A stretch of 64,000 nucleotides of DNA from a bacterium. GTDB lineage: Bacteria > Actinomycetota > Acidimicrobiia > Spongiisociales > ZC4RG35. This document shows, piece by piece, positions 8,788 to 16,546 of the stretch. The stretch is taken from positions 1 to 64,000 of the forward strand of contig JAPPFC010000035.1 in assembly GCA_028824015.1 (NCBI GenBank), in the 5' to 3' direction. Position numbers and translations under genes: made by a program. The notes under the pieces were generated by a model. It ran no database searches, was not told where the DNA came from, and was given only the letters and a program-made list of their open reading frames with translations. The stretch's first letter is position 1; each line of letters starts with the position of its first letter.

Positions 8788-9834
8788 TCAGCCCCGGCGG
8801 TAGAAAGGCCCCTCCACGACCTCGGTCGGGACCCAGCGGCCGCGGATCTCAACCTCTAACGAGGAGGCGTCGAAGGGCGTCGACACATACCCCATCCCGA
8901 TGCCCACTCCCAGCATGGGGCTGAAGTTGCCGCTGGTCACCGCGCCGGCGGCCTCCCCCGCTCTGAGCGCATACCCCTCCCGGGGGATGCGGCGATCAGC
9001 CATACGGAAGGAAACCAGTCGCTTCCGAAGACCCTCCTTCCTGGAACGCTCCAGGGCATCCCTGCCCACGAAGTCACGGTTGAACCGCACCGTCCAGTCC
9101 AGGCCCGCCTCCAACGGAGTGATGTCGTCGTTCAGGTCGTGACCCCACAGCATCAGGCCCGCCTCCAGCCGCAGCAGGTCGCGGGAGGCCAACCCGCAGG
9201 GCGTGGCGCCACCGGCGGTCAGGTCCCGGGCCAGCGCCTCCCCGGTCTCCGGATCGGTGATCAGTTCCACTCCCCGCTCTCCCGTGTAGCCGGTCCCCGC
9301 CATCCAGACCTCCTCGCCGCGGTAGCCGGCTCTCGTCACCCTGAAGGGACCGGGGACGGTTCCCAGCAAAGCCTCCACCCGGGCGGGAGCCTCGGGACCC
9401 TGCACGGCGAGGCTGACGGTGAGCGGACGCAGGTCAACCAACTCGGCGCGGGGTTCGGCCGTCCTGAACGCCTCCATCACCCGCAGATGGTTCACCCCGT
9501 TGGGCATGACCGTCACTCCCTCGGCGGTGGGCTTCCAGATGATCAGGTCGTCGATAACCCCGCCGCGGGCGTTGAGGATCATCGTGTACTGGGCCCGCCC
9601 GGCTCCGATCCGCTCATGGTCGTTACACAGCAGCTTCGACAGGGCAGACGCCGATCCCTCTCCGCTCCATCCGAAGCGTCCCAGGTGAGATACGTCGAAC
9701 CATCCCGTCCCCTCCCGCACGGCCCGGTGCTCGGTGAGGGCGGACCCGTACGACAGGGGCATCTCCCAACCCCCGAAGTCCACGAAGCGGGCGCCGAGTT
9801 CCTGGTGATAGTGATGAATCGGAGACTGGGGCAT
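8788..9834 (-). CDS. gcvT: Aminomethyltransferase (glycine cleavage T protein)
   Basis: T protein transfers the methylene group from aminomethyl-lipoyl H protein to tetrahydrofolate, releasing ammonia. The 348-residue product has VDFGGWEMPLSYGS near the N-terminus, FDVSHLGRF, the folate-binding stretch around YTMILNARGGVIDDLI, AGTGYTGERGVEL, and the diagnostic GHDLNDDITPLEAGLDW. Length is normal. gcvH lies about 16 kb away on the same strand; gcvP is not in the window. It is followed without a gap by the unidentified 220-residue gene. A member of the wider family (YgfZ, sarcosine oxidase) is less likely given the conserved folate and lipoyl-site motifs. Confidence 0.92.
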   Translation of the reverse strand: MPQSPIHHYHQELGARFVDFGGWEMPLSYGSALTEHRAVREGTGWFDVSHLGRFGWSGEGSASALSKLLCNDHERIGAGRAQYTMILNARGGVIDDLIIWKPTAEGVTVMPNGVNHLRVMEAFRTAEPRAELVDLRPLTVSLAVQGPEAPARVEALLGTVPGPFRVTRAGYRGEEVWMAGTGYTGERGVELITDPETGEALARDLTAGGATPCGLASRDLLRLEAGLMLWGHDLNDDITPLEAGLDWTVRFNRDFVGRDALERSRKEGLRKRLVSFRMADRRIPREGYALRAGEAAGAVTSGNFSPMLGVGIGMGYVSTPFDASSLEVEIRGRWVPTEVVEGPFYRRG

Positions 9835-9913
9835 GGTCCTCAGGGGAGCGGCGATCGAATCCGTAGTCTAAGGTCGCCCGGCTTTCCGGGAGTCGACCGG
9901 CCGGTCCGGACGC

Positions 9914-10399
9914 CTACACGACCTCCGACTGCGACGGGGAAGCCCGGTACCCCTCCTCGACCTCCGAGGTCCTGGCCAGTTGGTGGACCTCTCCGGCAAT
10001 CTCTTCGACCAACGGACCCAGGGCCACCCCGAACACCCCCTGGCCCTTCTGAAGAAGGTCGATCACTTCTTCGGGACTCCTCAATGCGTAGATCGAGGCG
10101 CCGTCGGACGCCAGGGTCACCCCACCGTCCTCCCAGTTCCAGGAACTCTTCTGATTGGACAACGCCCCGAAGGCCGCCCTGATCCGCCTGAGGTCCATTC
10201 CGGCGTCCAGGAGCTTCTTGATCACCTTCAGCTGCACCAGGTCCGCAAAGGAATAGAGGCGTTGGCTGCCCGACCCTCTGGCCTGCTGCAGGGAGGGCAC
10301 CATGAACCCGGTGCGGGCCCAATAGTCCAACTGCCGGTAGGTGATGCCCACCATCCGGCAGACCTGGGGAGCGCGATAGCCCCTCTCGGCTTGGTTCAC
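9914..10399 (-). CDS. MerR-family transcriptional regulator (Rv1830-like)
   Basis: The 161-residue protein begins with a MerR DNA-binding domain: YRAPQVCRMVGITYRQLDYW forms the first helix-turn-helix, then an arginine-rich wing with SGSQRLYSFADLVQLKVIK. A second part (residues 75-160) has no cysteine cluster, so it is not a metal sensor. In mycobacteria a MerR gene of this type follows the bifunctional-nuclease gene, exactly as here. Regulation of the neighbouring glycine-cleavage genes is plausible but not shown. The gap to the upstream nuclease gene is 101 nt. Confidence 0.85.
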   Translation of the reverse strand: MNQAERGYRAPQVCRMVGITYRQLDYWARTGFMVPSLQQARGSGSQRLYSFADLVQLKVIKKLLDAGMDLRRIRAAFGALSNQKSSWNWEDGGVTLASDGASIYALRSPEEVIDLLQKGQGVFGVALGPLVEEIAGEVHQLARTSEVEEGYRASPSQSEVV

Positions 10400-10500
10400 C
10401 GCCTTACTCCTCTGTGATTACATCGGTGATTTTTCCAGGGCATCAACCATAACGGGTCCGCCCCCCATTTCCAACCATCTCCCCACCCGGATGGAACCCC

Positions 10501-11040
10501 TCAGGGGGAAGCAGGGTCCGGGTCGGGATCGTCCGGACCCGCGGAAGGCTCGCCGGACGAGAAGTCCTCCGGGCTGACGGCTTCCAGGAAACGCCGGAAT
10601 TCCTCGATCTGTTCCTCGGACTCCTCGGCCGCTTTGATCATCACCCCGGCTTCGTCCAGCACTTCGTGGTGTGCGAACACCGGCGCCTCGGTTCTCACCG
10701 CCAGGGCGATGGCGTCCGAGGGGCGACAGGAGACCGTCACCTCTCCCCCGCCGGTCGTCAGCACCAACTCGGCGTAGAACACGTTGTCTCGCACCTCGGT
10801 GACGACCGCTCTGTCCACCTCCGCTCCCAGGGATTCCACCGCCATCCGCAACAGGTCGTGGGTGAGGGGACGGGGCGGCACCATCTCCTCCAACGCCGCC
10901 ACGATCGCGGTGGCCTCGACCGCCCCGATCCAGATGGGAAGGTACCGCTCCCCATCGGCCTCCTTCAGCAAAACGACCGGAGTGGCGGAGGAGAATCCGA
11001 CCTGGACACCGTCGATGGCCATGGGAATGTTTTCCGACAT
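10501..11040 (-). CDS. Bifunctional nuclease (BFN/DUF151) domain protein
   Basis: The 179-residue protein matches the BFN domain over residues 5-135: VVLLKEADGERYLPIWIGAVE, then EATAIVAALE, LTHDLL, and the later CRPSDAIALAVRTEAPVF. Plant relatives have RNase and DNase activity, and the mycobacterial member lies beside MerR genes as here. An acidic tail (residues 135-179, rich in Asp, Pro and Ser) follows. The ATG at 11040 starts only 12 nt after the stop codon of the truncated hpt remnant, suggesting that this gene once directly followed hpt in an operon. Confidence 0.9.
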   Translation of the reverse strand: MSENIPMAIDGVQVGFSSATPVVLLKEADGERYLPIWIGAVEATAIVAALEEMVPPRPLTHDLLRMAVESLGAEVDRAVVTEVRDNVFYAELVLTTGGGEVTVSCRPSDAIALAVRTEAPVFAHHEVLDEAGVMIKAAEESEEQIEEFRRFLEAVSPEDFSSGEPSAGPDDPDPDPASP

Positions 11041-11052
11041 CGCCAGCCGATA

Positions 11053-11160
11053 CTACCTCTCCGCGAACACCTGACGGTCGAGAATGTGGGGATCGGTTTC
11101 GAGCGCCGACCGATCGAGCACCGCCCTGATCAAAGGCGGTTCCCGATAACGGCTGTCCAT
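11053..11160 (-). pseudogene. Truncated hpt: last 36 codons only, at the left border of the purine block
   Basis: On the minus strand this encodes a tail reading RAVLDRSALETDPHILD then RQVFAER and a TAG stop. The intact hpt tail reads AVLDRSALENDPHILD then RYVFAER. Comparing the last 31 residues by eye, 25 are identical. At the DNA level there are about 19 mismatches in 108 ungapped positions (offset 11043), or roughly 82% identity. Similarity fades upstream of about 11166, where an in-frame TAA follows. The phosphoribosyltransferase active site is absent, so this is a remnant and not a working gene. It is a direct repeat of 22096-22203. Confidence 0.85.
11053..11160 (-). repeat. Left direct repeat flanking the purine operon
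   Basis: This is the left copy of the hpt 3'-end repeat. It is in the same orientation as 22096-22203, and the two copies bracket the whole purine operon. Direct repeats that include the 3' end of a target gene are what site-specific or Campbell-type integration leaves behind. Confidence 0.75.
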
Positions 11161-11183
11161 CTCGAGGCTCTCCGCGCTTTACC

Positions 11184-11206
11184 CGGCTGCGATCACCGCG
11201 CAGCCG
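11184..11206. promoter_or_regulatory. Strong hairpin upstream of purL
   Basis: CGGCTGCG (11184-11191) and CGCAGCCG (11199-11206) form a perfect 8-bp stem with a 7-nt loop, in the 117 nt between the hpt remnant and purL. Neither strand has a T tract after it. It could be an operator, a structure that ends antisense transcripts, or a scar at the border of the block. Confidence 0.35.
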
Positions 11207-11264
11207 CCAGAGCGCAGCGGGGGGAGGCCGGCGGGAATACACCCCATCTGCCGTTGGCCCGGCT

Positions 11265-11270
11265 AAGTTC
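11265..11270 (+). promoter_or_regulatory. Candidate -10 element of the purine operon
   Basis: TAAGTT ends 7 nt before the GTG start of purL. With no Shine-Dalgarno in front of that GTG, this spacing fits a leaderless transcript that begins at or next to the start codon. No good -35 was recognised. Confidence 0.4.
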
Positions 11271-11277
11271 AGTGTGC

Positions 11278-14133
11278 GTGACCACCCGCATCGAGGTGAC
11301 CGCTGTCGACGACCCGAGAGCGGACCAGATCGTCCACCTCGTTCGTCTTCTGGGGGTGGTGGGCCTGGTCGCCTGTCGGGTAAGCAGGGTCTATTACCTG
11401 CAGGGCGATCTGTCTACCGAGGATATCGATCGGCTGAGTCGAGAGGTCCTGGTCGACCCGGTCGTGGACAAGATGATCGTGGGTTCTCCCACGCCCACTT
11501 CCCATCCGGTGGTGGAGGTTGCACCGCGTCCGGGCGTGACGGATGTGGAGGCCAGGGAACTGGAACGAGCAGCGGCCGCCCTGGGCCTACCCCCGGTGCG
11601 GGCCTCCACCGCCCGCTGTTACGAGCTGATAGGCGATCTTGACGACGAAGCCGTATCCGCCATAAGCCGCCAGCTCCTGGCCAACGAGATTGTCGAGTTG
11701 CACTCGCTTGGCACGGTCCAGCCCTGTTTCGACTCGCCGGCTTCGGGGGAGGCGCAGGTCAATACCGTGAAGCTGGCCGGTCTGGCGGACGCCGATCTCG
11801 TGCGGCTCAGCAGAGAAGGCCTACTCTCCCTTGACCTTGAGGAGATGAGAGCCATTCAGGATCACTTCGAGCGCGAGGGAAGGGATCCGACCGACGCCGA
11901 ACTCGAGACCCTGGCCCAGACCTGGTCCGAACATTGCATGCACAAAACGTTCCGGGCTCGTATCCGGCTGGAACACACGAAGTCGGACGGCTCGGTCGCG
12001 GTCTCCTCCCACGAGGGCCTGCTGGCCGCACTCAGAAGGGTCACGGAGGAAATTGCTCCACCCTGGCTACGTTCCGCCTTCGATGACAACGCCGGCATCG
12101 TAGCCTTCGACAGTGAGTTCGATCTCGCCTTCAAAGTCGAGACCCACAATCATCCATCGGCCCTCGAACCCTTCGGCGGCGCCAATACGGGTATCGGTGG
12201 AGTGGTTCGGGACGTCATGGGGGTGTCGGCGCGCCCGATCGCCTGCACGAACGTCCTGTGTTTCGGCCCGCCCGACCCTGCCGACCGTGAACTGCCCCCG
12301 GGTGTACTCCATCCCCGTCGGGTGCGCGACGGCGTGGTGGCCGGTATAGGTGACTACGGCAACAAGCTGGGCCTTCCCACGGTCAACGGCGCGGTGGTCT
12401 ATGACGAGGGATACGTCGCGAACCCGCTCGTCTACTGCGGGGCCCTGGGCTTGCTGCCCTCGGGATCGCATCCCACCGAGCCGCGGGCCGGCGATCGGAT
12501 CATCGCCATCGGAGGCCGAACCGGCCGGGACGGCATCCATGGCGCCACCTTCTCCTCGGCAGGGATGGACGAAGCCACCGCCGAGCAGGCGGGAACTGCC
12601 GTGCAGATCGGCGACCCGATCACCCAGAAGGGTTGCATCGAGGTGGTCGAGCAGGCTCGGGACCTGCGCCTCTATCACGCCATCACCGACTGCGGAGCCG
12701 GCGGGTTCTCCTCGGCGGTCGGTGAGATGGGAGAGCACCTCGGCGCAGAAGTGGACCTGGCGGGCGCGCCCTTGAAGTACGCCGGCCTGGAGCCGTGGGA
12801 GATCTGGCTCTCCGAGGCCCAGGAGCGCATGGTCCTGGCAGTGCCGAGCAGCAGGGTTGAGGCTCTGCGGGCACTGTGCGAGCACCATGGAGTGGAGATG
12901 ACCGACCTCGGGCGGTTCACGGGAACCGGGCGTCTGGTGGTGGGACATGGCGATACGCCGGTGGTGGATCTTCCCATGGAGTTCCTCCATCGCGGAGTCC
13001 CGCAGAAGGAGATGGTCGGGCGCTGGGCGGATCCGGTACCCGAGCCCGTGGAGATGCCCGAGGTCGATCCCGCCCGGGTGCTCCTCGACCTCCTGTCCCA
13101 TCCGACCGTAGCCTCGAAGGAGGCCATCGTACGCACCTACGACCACGAGGTGCGGGGCGGCACCATCGGCCGCCCGTTCGTCGGCGTCCGGGGTGATGGC
13201 CCGGGGGACGGCGCGGTGCTCAAACCCCTGGGCACCTGGCGCCATGATGCGGCCGTTGCTCTGTCGGTGGGCATCAATCCTCGTATCGGCCGTCTCGATC
13301 CCTGGTCGATGGCGCTCCATGCCATCGACGAGGCGGTCCGGAATCTGGTGGCAGTGGGGGCCGATCCGGCCCGGGTCGCCCTGCTCGACAACTTCTGCTG
13401 GGGCGACCCCACCAAGCCCGACCGGCTCGGATCGCTGGTCAGGGCGCTGGAGGGATGCTTGGAGGGAGCGCGCCGCTACCGCATGCCGTTTATTTCCGGG
13501 AAGGACAGCCTGTTCAACGAATTCGCGGGAAAGGCAATCCCCGGTACGTTGCTGATCTCGGCCCTCGGGCTGGTACCCGACCTGCACCGGGCGGTTAGCA
13601 GTGCATTCACCCGGGCCGGGAGCGACCTCTGGCTGGTCGGCGACCCATCGGACCGACTCGGCGGATCTCTCGTCGACGACCTGCTGGGGATCTGCGACCG
13701 CCGGGTGCCGCCGACCTTGGGCAAGCCACTGGAGCGCTACGTGGCGGTTCATCGCCTGATCGCCGACGGCAGCGTGACTGCCGCCCACGACGTGAGCGAC
13801 GGGGGCGTGGCGGTGGCGATCGCCGAGATGGCCATCGGCGGAAGGCTGGGGGTCGAGGCAACCGTCCCAATGGCGGGTTCAGGAGGCGTTCTCACCGCCC
13901 TCACCAACGAGGCGGCCGGCCGACTGCTGTTGGAGTCGCCTCCGGCAAGGCGCGATCACCTTGCGGCCCGGCTCGGCCCGCTGGGTCGTCGCATCGGAGT
14001 CGTGACCGGGAGTTCCTCGATCGAGATCGCGGTCGGCGGAAGGGCTGAACCGCAACCGGTAAACGGGGAGCCGGTCTCGATCGATCTCGATGCAGCCGTG
14101 CGGGCCTTCACCGGACGGGGGGCAGGGTCGTGA
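11278..14133 (+). CDS. purL: Phosphoribosylformylglycinamidine synthase, PurL with fused N-terminal PurS-like domains
   Basis: This is the synthetase subunit of FGAM synthase, step 4 of purine synthesis (FGAR + glutamine + ATP to FGAM). The 951-residue protein has two PurS-like segments in tandem at residues 1-75 and 80-155; each has the pattern of a strand, helix, strand, then a short helix ending in a conserved DPVV or ANEIV turn. The PurL core follows: QTWSEHCMHKTF with the active-site histidine, FKVETHNHPSALEPFGGAN, GGRTGRDGIHGATF, ITDCGAGGFSSAVGEMGE and the second ATP-fold half. The frame is open upstream into unrelated sequence; GTG 11278 was chosen because PurS homology begins there (GTG 11272 is the alternative). 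It overlaps purQ by GTGA. No separate purS is present. Confidence 0.95.
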   Translation: MTTRIEVTAVDDPRADQIVHLVRLLGVVGLVACRVSRVYYLQGDLSTEDIDRLSREVLVDPVVDKMIVGSPTPTSHPVVEVAPRPGVTDVEARELERAAAALGLPPVRASTARCYELIGDLDDEAVSAISRQLLANEIVELHSLGTVQPCFDSPASGEAQVNTVKLAGLADADLVRLSREGLLSLDLEEMRAIQDHFEREGRDPTDAELETLAQTWSEHCMHKTFRARIRLEHTKSDGSVAVSSHEGLLAALRRVTEEIAPPWLRSAFDDNAGIVAFDSEFDLAFKVETHNHPSALEPFGGANTGIGGVVRDVMGVSARPIACTNVLCFGPPDPADRELPPGVLHPRRVRDGVVAGIGDYGNKLGLPTVNGAVVYDEGYVANPLVYCGALGLLPSGSHPTEPRAGDRIIAIGGRTGRDGIHGATFSSAGMDEATAEQAGTAVQIGDPITQKGCIEVVEQARDLRLYHAITDCGAGGFSSAVGEMGEHLGAEVDLAGAPLKYAGLEPWEIWLSEAQERMVLAVPSSRVEALRALCEHHGVEMTDLGRFTGTGRLVVGHGDTPVVDLPMEFLHRGVPQKEMVGRWADPVPEPVEMPEVDPARVLLDLLSHPTVASKEAIVRTYDHEVRGGTIGRPFVGVRGDGPGDGAVLKPLGTWRHDAAVALSVGINPRIGRLDPWSMALHAIDEAVRNLVAVGADPARVALLDNFCWGDPTKPDRLGSLVRALEGCLEGARRYRMPFISGKDSLFNEFAGKAIPGTLLISALGLVPDLHRAVSSAFTRAGSDLWLVGDPSDRLGGSLVDDLLGICDRRVPPTLGKPLERYVAVHRLIADGSVTAAHDVSDGGVAVAIAEMAIGGRLGVEATVPMAGSGGVLTALTNEAAGRLLLESPPARRDHLAARLGPLGRRIGVVTGSSSIEIAVGGRAEPQPVNGEPVSIDLDAAVRAFTGRGAGS

Positions 14134-14921
14134 CCCCGCCGCCGATACTCATCCTTCACGCTCCGGGAACCAACCGCGACGCCGAGGCCGCAGTAGCTGT
14201 GGAGTTGGCCGGGGGCGACCCCCGCATCGTGTCCATGACCGACTTCCGTGCGGGAGCCGCCTCGATCTCCGACTTCGCCGGCCTGGTGCTGCCCGGGGGG
14301 TTCTCGTACGGCGACGCTCTCGGAGCCGGAGTGCGTCTCGCCCTTGAGTTGCGCACCTGGTTGTTCGAGGAACTTGCCAACGCGGTCCGGTCGGGGCGGC
14401 CCGTGCTCGGGATCTGCAACGGTTTCCAAGCGCTTCTCAAGTCCGGCCTGCTGGGGGAAACGAGCGGACCGGAGGGGCGACGGGGGGTGACGCTCACCGA
14501 CAATGCCAACGGACGCTTCGAATGCCGGTGGGTGACGCTGCGGGTCGAGCCGGTGTTCGGGTCCGGTTGGCTCGCCTCCCTGTCTGGTATGAAGATCCGC
14601 TGCCCTGTGGCCCATGGCGAGGGCCGGGTGGCGGTGAGCGATGCCCAGGTGATCGGCATCCTCGAATCCGAGAGAAGGATCGCCTTCCGTTACCTGTCGG
14701 AGGACGGCCGCGACGGTCGGGACCGGTTGGCGGGCGGTCTGTACCCGGCCAATCCCAACGGCTCGGTGGGTGACATCGCCGGTCTCTGCGACGCCACCGG
14801 GGCGGTGGTGGGTCTCATGCCGCATCCCGAGGACCACGTGGTCGACTGGCAACGGCCCGGAGGGCCGCCCGGGGCGCGGGGTCTACCCCTCTTCAAGGCA
14901 TTCGTCGATGCCGCCCGTTGA
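14130..14921 (+). CDS. purQ: Phosphoribosylformylglycinamidine synthase glutaminase subunit
   Basis: This class I glutamine amidotransferase supplies ammonia to PurL. The 263-residue protein starts with the strand LILHAPGTNRDAEAA, has the oxyanion-hole region LVLPGGFSYGDALGAG, the nucleophile cysteine in VLGICNGFQALL, and the catalytic His-Glu pair in GLMPHPEDHVVD. It is slightly longer than small PurQ proteins (about 225-230). It overlaps the purL stop by 4 nt (GTGA) and runs 14 nt into purC, so translation is coupled along the operon. With the fused PurS-PurL it should form the complete enzyme. Confidence 0.95.
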   Translation: MTPPPILILHAPGTNRDAEAAVAVELAGGDPRIVSMTDFRAGAASISDFAGLVLPGGFSYGDALGAGVRLALELRTWLFEELANAVRSGRPVLGICNGFQALLKSGLLGETSGPEGRRGVTLTDNANGRFECRWVTLRVEPVFGSGWLASLSGMKIRCPVAHGEGRVAVSDAQVIGILESERRIAFRYLSEDGRDGRDRLAGGLYPANPNGSVGDIAGLCDATGAVVGLMPHPEDHVVDWQRPGGPPGARGLPLFKAFVDAAR

Positions 14922-15918
14922 GCAGCCCGACGAGGTCGAGTTGGTGAGACCCGACTTCGCGCTCCCCCTGGCCCAACCCTTCACGGGAATCGAAGCTGCC
15001 GCCCTGGCCGACATCGGTCCCATCGTGCGAGGCAAGGTGCGGGACGTCGTCGATCTGGGTGACCGGTTGGCATTGATCGCCACCGATCGTCTGTCGGCGT
15101 TCGACCGGGTGTTGGGAACGGTGCCGTACCGGGGCCAGGTTCTCAACCAGTTGTCGGCTTGGTGGTTCGACCGGATCGCCGATCTGGTTCCCACCCACAT
15201 GGTCGAGGCGCCGGACCCCAACGTGACGATCGCCCGCAAGTGCCGGCCTCTGCCGGTGGAGGTAGTGGTCCGGAGCCGGCTGACCGGAACGACCGGCACC
15301 TCGCTGTGGACCCTCTACGCAGCCGGGGCCCGCCACGTCTACGGCATGAGTTTTCCTGATGGTATGAAGAAGAACGACCCGCTGCCCCGACCGATCATCA
15401 CCCCCACCACCAAGGGCGCCATGGGCGCCCACGACCTTCCGATCAGCGAGCTGGACATCGTCGAGACCGGCCTGGTGGAGGCCCGATGCTGGGATGAGGT
15501 GCGCAGCATCGCTCTCTCCCTGTTCGAGCGGGGCGGACGGATGGCTGCGGAAGCCGGATTGGTGCTGGTCGACACCAAGTACGAGTTCGGTCTCGACCCA
15601 GGGGGACGCGTCGTCATCATCGACGAGGTCCACACACCCGACTCGTCCCGGTTCTGGAGGACGGCCACCGTGGAGGAGCGCCTCGCCGCCGGTGGGCAGC
15701 CCGAGAATCTGGACAAGGAGATCGTCCGCATCGCCTTCGCCGCTCAGGGCTTTGTGGGCGAGGGTGACCCGCCGCCGCTGGAAACCGAGTTGGCGGTCAG
15801 GACCGCCGGAGCTTACCTGGAGGTATTCGAGGCCCTCACCGGCCGGCCCCTGGTTCCGGCGTCCTACCCGGCGACGCCTCGCGTCGTTACCGCGCTTGGC
15901 TCGTACCAGCGTGCATAA
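14908..15918 (+). CDS. purC: Phosphoribosylaminoimidazole-succinocarboxamide synthase (SAICAR synthetase)
   Basis: This ligates aspartate to CAIR with ATP. The 336-residue product is of the longer, yeast ADE1-like type: RGKVRDVVDLGDRLALIATDR at the ATP site, SAFDRVLGTVPYRGQVLNQLS, the CRPLPVEVVVRSRLTGT region, and LVLVDTKYEFGL followed by IIDEVHTPDSSRFW. The ATG at 14908 was chosen over upstream in-frame codons inside purQ because it gives a normal N-terminus. A 136-nt gap, the only sizeable gap inside the operon, separates it from purE. Confidence 0.95.
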   Translation: MPPVEQPDEVELVRPDFALPLAQPFTGIEAAALADIGPIVRGKVRDVVDLGDRLALIATDRLSAFDRVLGTVPYRGQVLNQLSAWWFDRIADLVPTHMVEAPDPNVTIARKCRPLPVEVVVRSRLTGTTGTSLWTLYAAGARHVYGMSFPDGMKKNDPLPRPIITPTTKGAMGAHDLPISELDIVETGLVEARCWDEVRSIALSLFERGGRMAAEAGLVLVDTKYEFGLDPGGRVVIIDEVHTPDSSRFWRTATVEERLAAGGQPENLDKEIVRIAFAAQGFVGEGDPPPLETELAVRTAGAYLEVFEALTGRPLVPASYPATPRVVTALGSYQRA

Positions 15919-16054
15919 TGGTGCACAAGACTCCGGCGGGTGGACCAGTTCCTCGTCGGCTTTGGAAGCGGGAAAGGACCGGTGCACTGGTCTGTGTACA
16001 TAGAGTGATTGCTTCATCCGGCAACTCGCCGACAGGGGGCGGAGGGGAAGGAGC
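15919..16054 (+). promoter_or_regulatory. 136-nt gap inside the purine operon with a possible internal promoter or stem
   Basis: GACCAGT (15943-15949) and ACTGGTC (15986-15992) can pair across a 36-nt loop. A TAGAGT hexamer (16001-16006) fits a -10 element for purE. The segment does not match a ZTP, purine or tetrahydrofolate riboswitch that I can recognise. The strong GGAGGGGAAGGAG directly before purE is its ribosome binding site. Confidence 0.35.
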
Positions 16055-16546
16055 TTGACCGGACGCCCGCTCGTTGGGATCATCATGGGCAGCCAGTCCG
16101 ACTGGCCCACTATGCAACAGGCCGCCGAGGTGCTCGAAGACTTCGGCGTTCCATACGAGTCCAGGGTCGTCTCGGCCCACCGCACTCCCGACCTTATGGC
16201 GGACTACGCCCTCTCTGCTTCCGATCGGGGCCTGGAGGTGATCATCGCCGGGGCCGGCGGCGCCGCCCACCTGCCGGGGATGGTGGCCGGGCACACGATC
16301 GTTCCGGTCATAGGTGTTCCGATCAGGAGCCGGGCCCTGAGTGGTATGGATTCACTCCTGTCGATCGTGCAGATGCCGGCAGGGGTACCGGTCGGCACCA
16401 TGGCGATCGGCGAGGCGGGGGCCACCAATGCCGGACTGTACGCGGTGGCGTTGCTGGCCCGTCACGATTCCCGGCTGGCCGGGCGGCTCAAGGCCTACCG
16501 TGCAACACGGGCGGCGGCGGTGAGCGAGATCGAGCTCGAACCGTGA
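16055..16546 (+). CDS. purE: N5-carboxyaminoimidazole ribonucleotide mutase
   Basis: This moves the carboxyl group of N5-CAIR to give CAIR, the substrate of PurC. The 163-residue protein shows the class I PurE signature [13 protein letters not shown], then [11 protein letters not shown] with the catalytic histidine, [16 protein letters not shown], and [20 protein letters not shown] with [13 protein letters not shown]. The start is a TTG at 16055 with a very strong purine-rich Shine-Dalgarno 4-7 nt upstream. It overlaps the purK ATG by one nucleotide. Confidence 0.96.
   Translation: MTGRPLVGIIMGSQSDWPTMQQAAEVLEDFGVPYESRVVSAHRTPDLMADYALSASDRGLEVIIAGAGGAAHLPGMVAGHTIVPVIGVPIRSRALSGMDSLLSIVQMPAGVPVGTMAIGEAGATNAGLYAVALLARHDSRLAGRLKAYRATRAAAVSEIELEP

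Noticed and set aside
10666-11277. Longer N-terminal start for PurL running through the BFN gene
   Set aside because: The frame is open but antisense to the BFN gene and the hpt remnant; PurS-like homology begins only at 11278.
15919-16054. ZTP or purine riboswitch before purE
   Set aside because: A long-loop stem exists, but none of the conserved aptamer cores could be seen.
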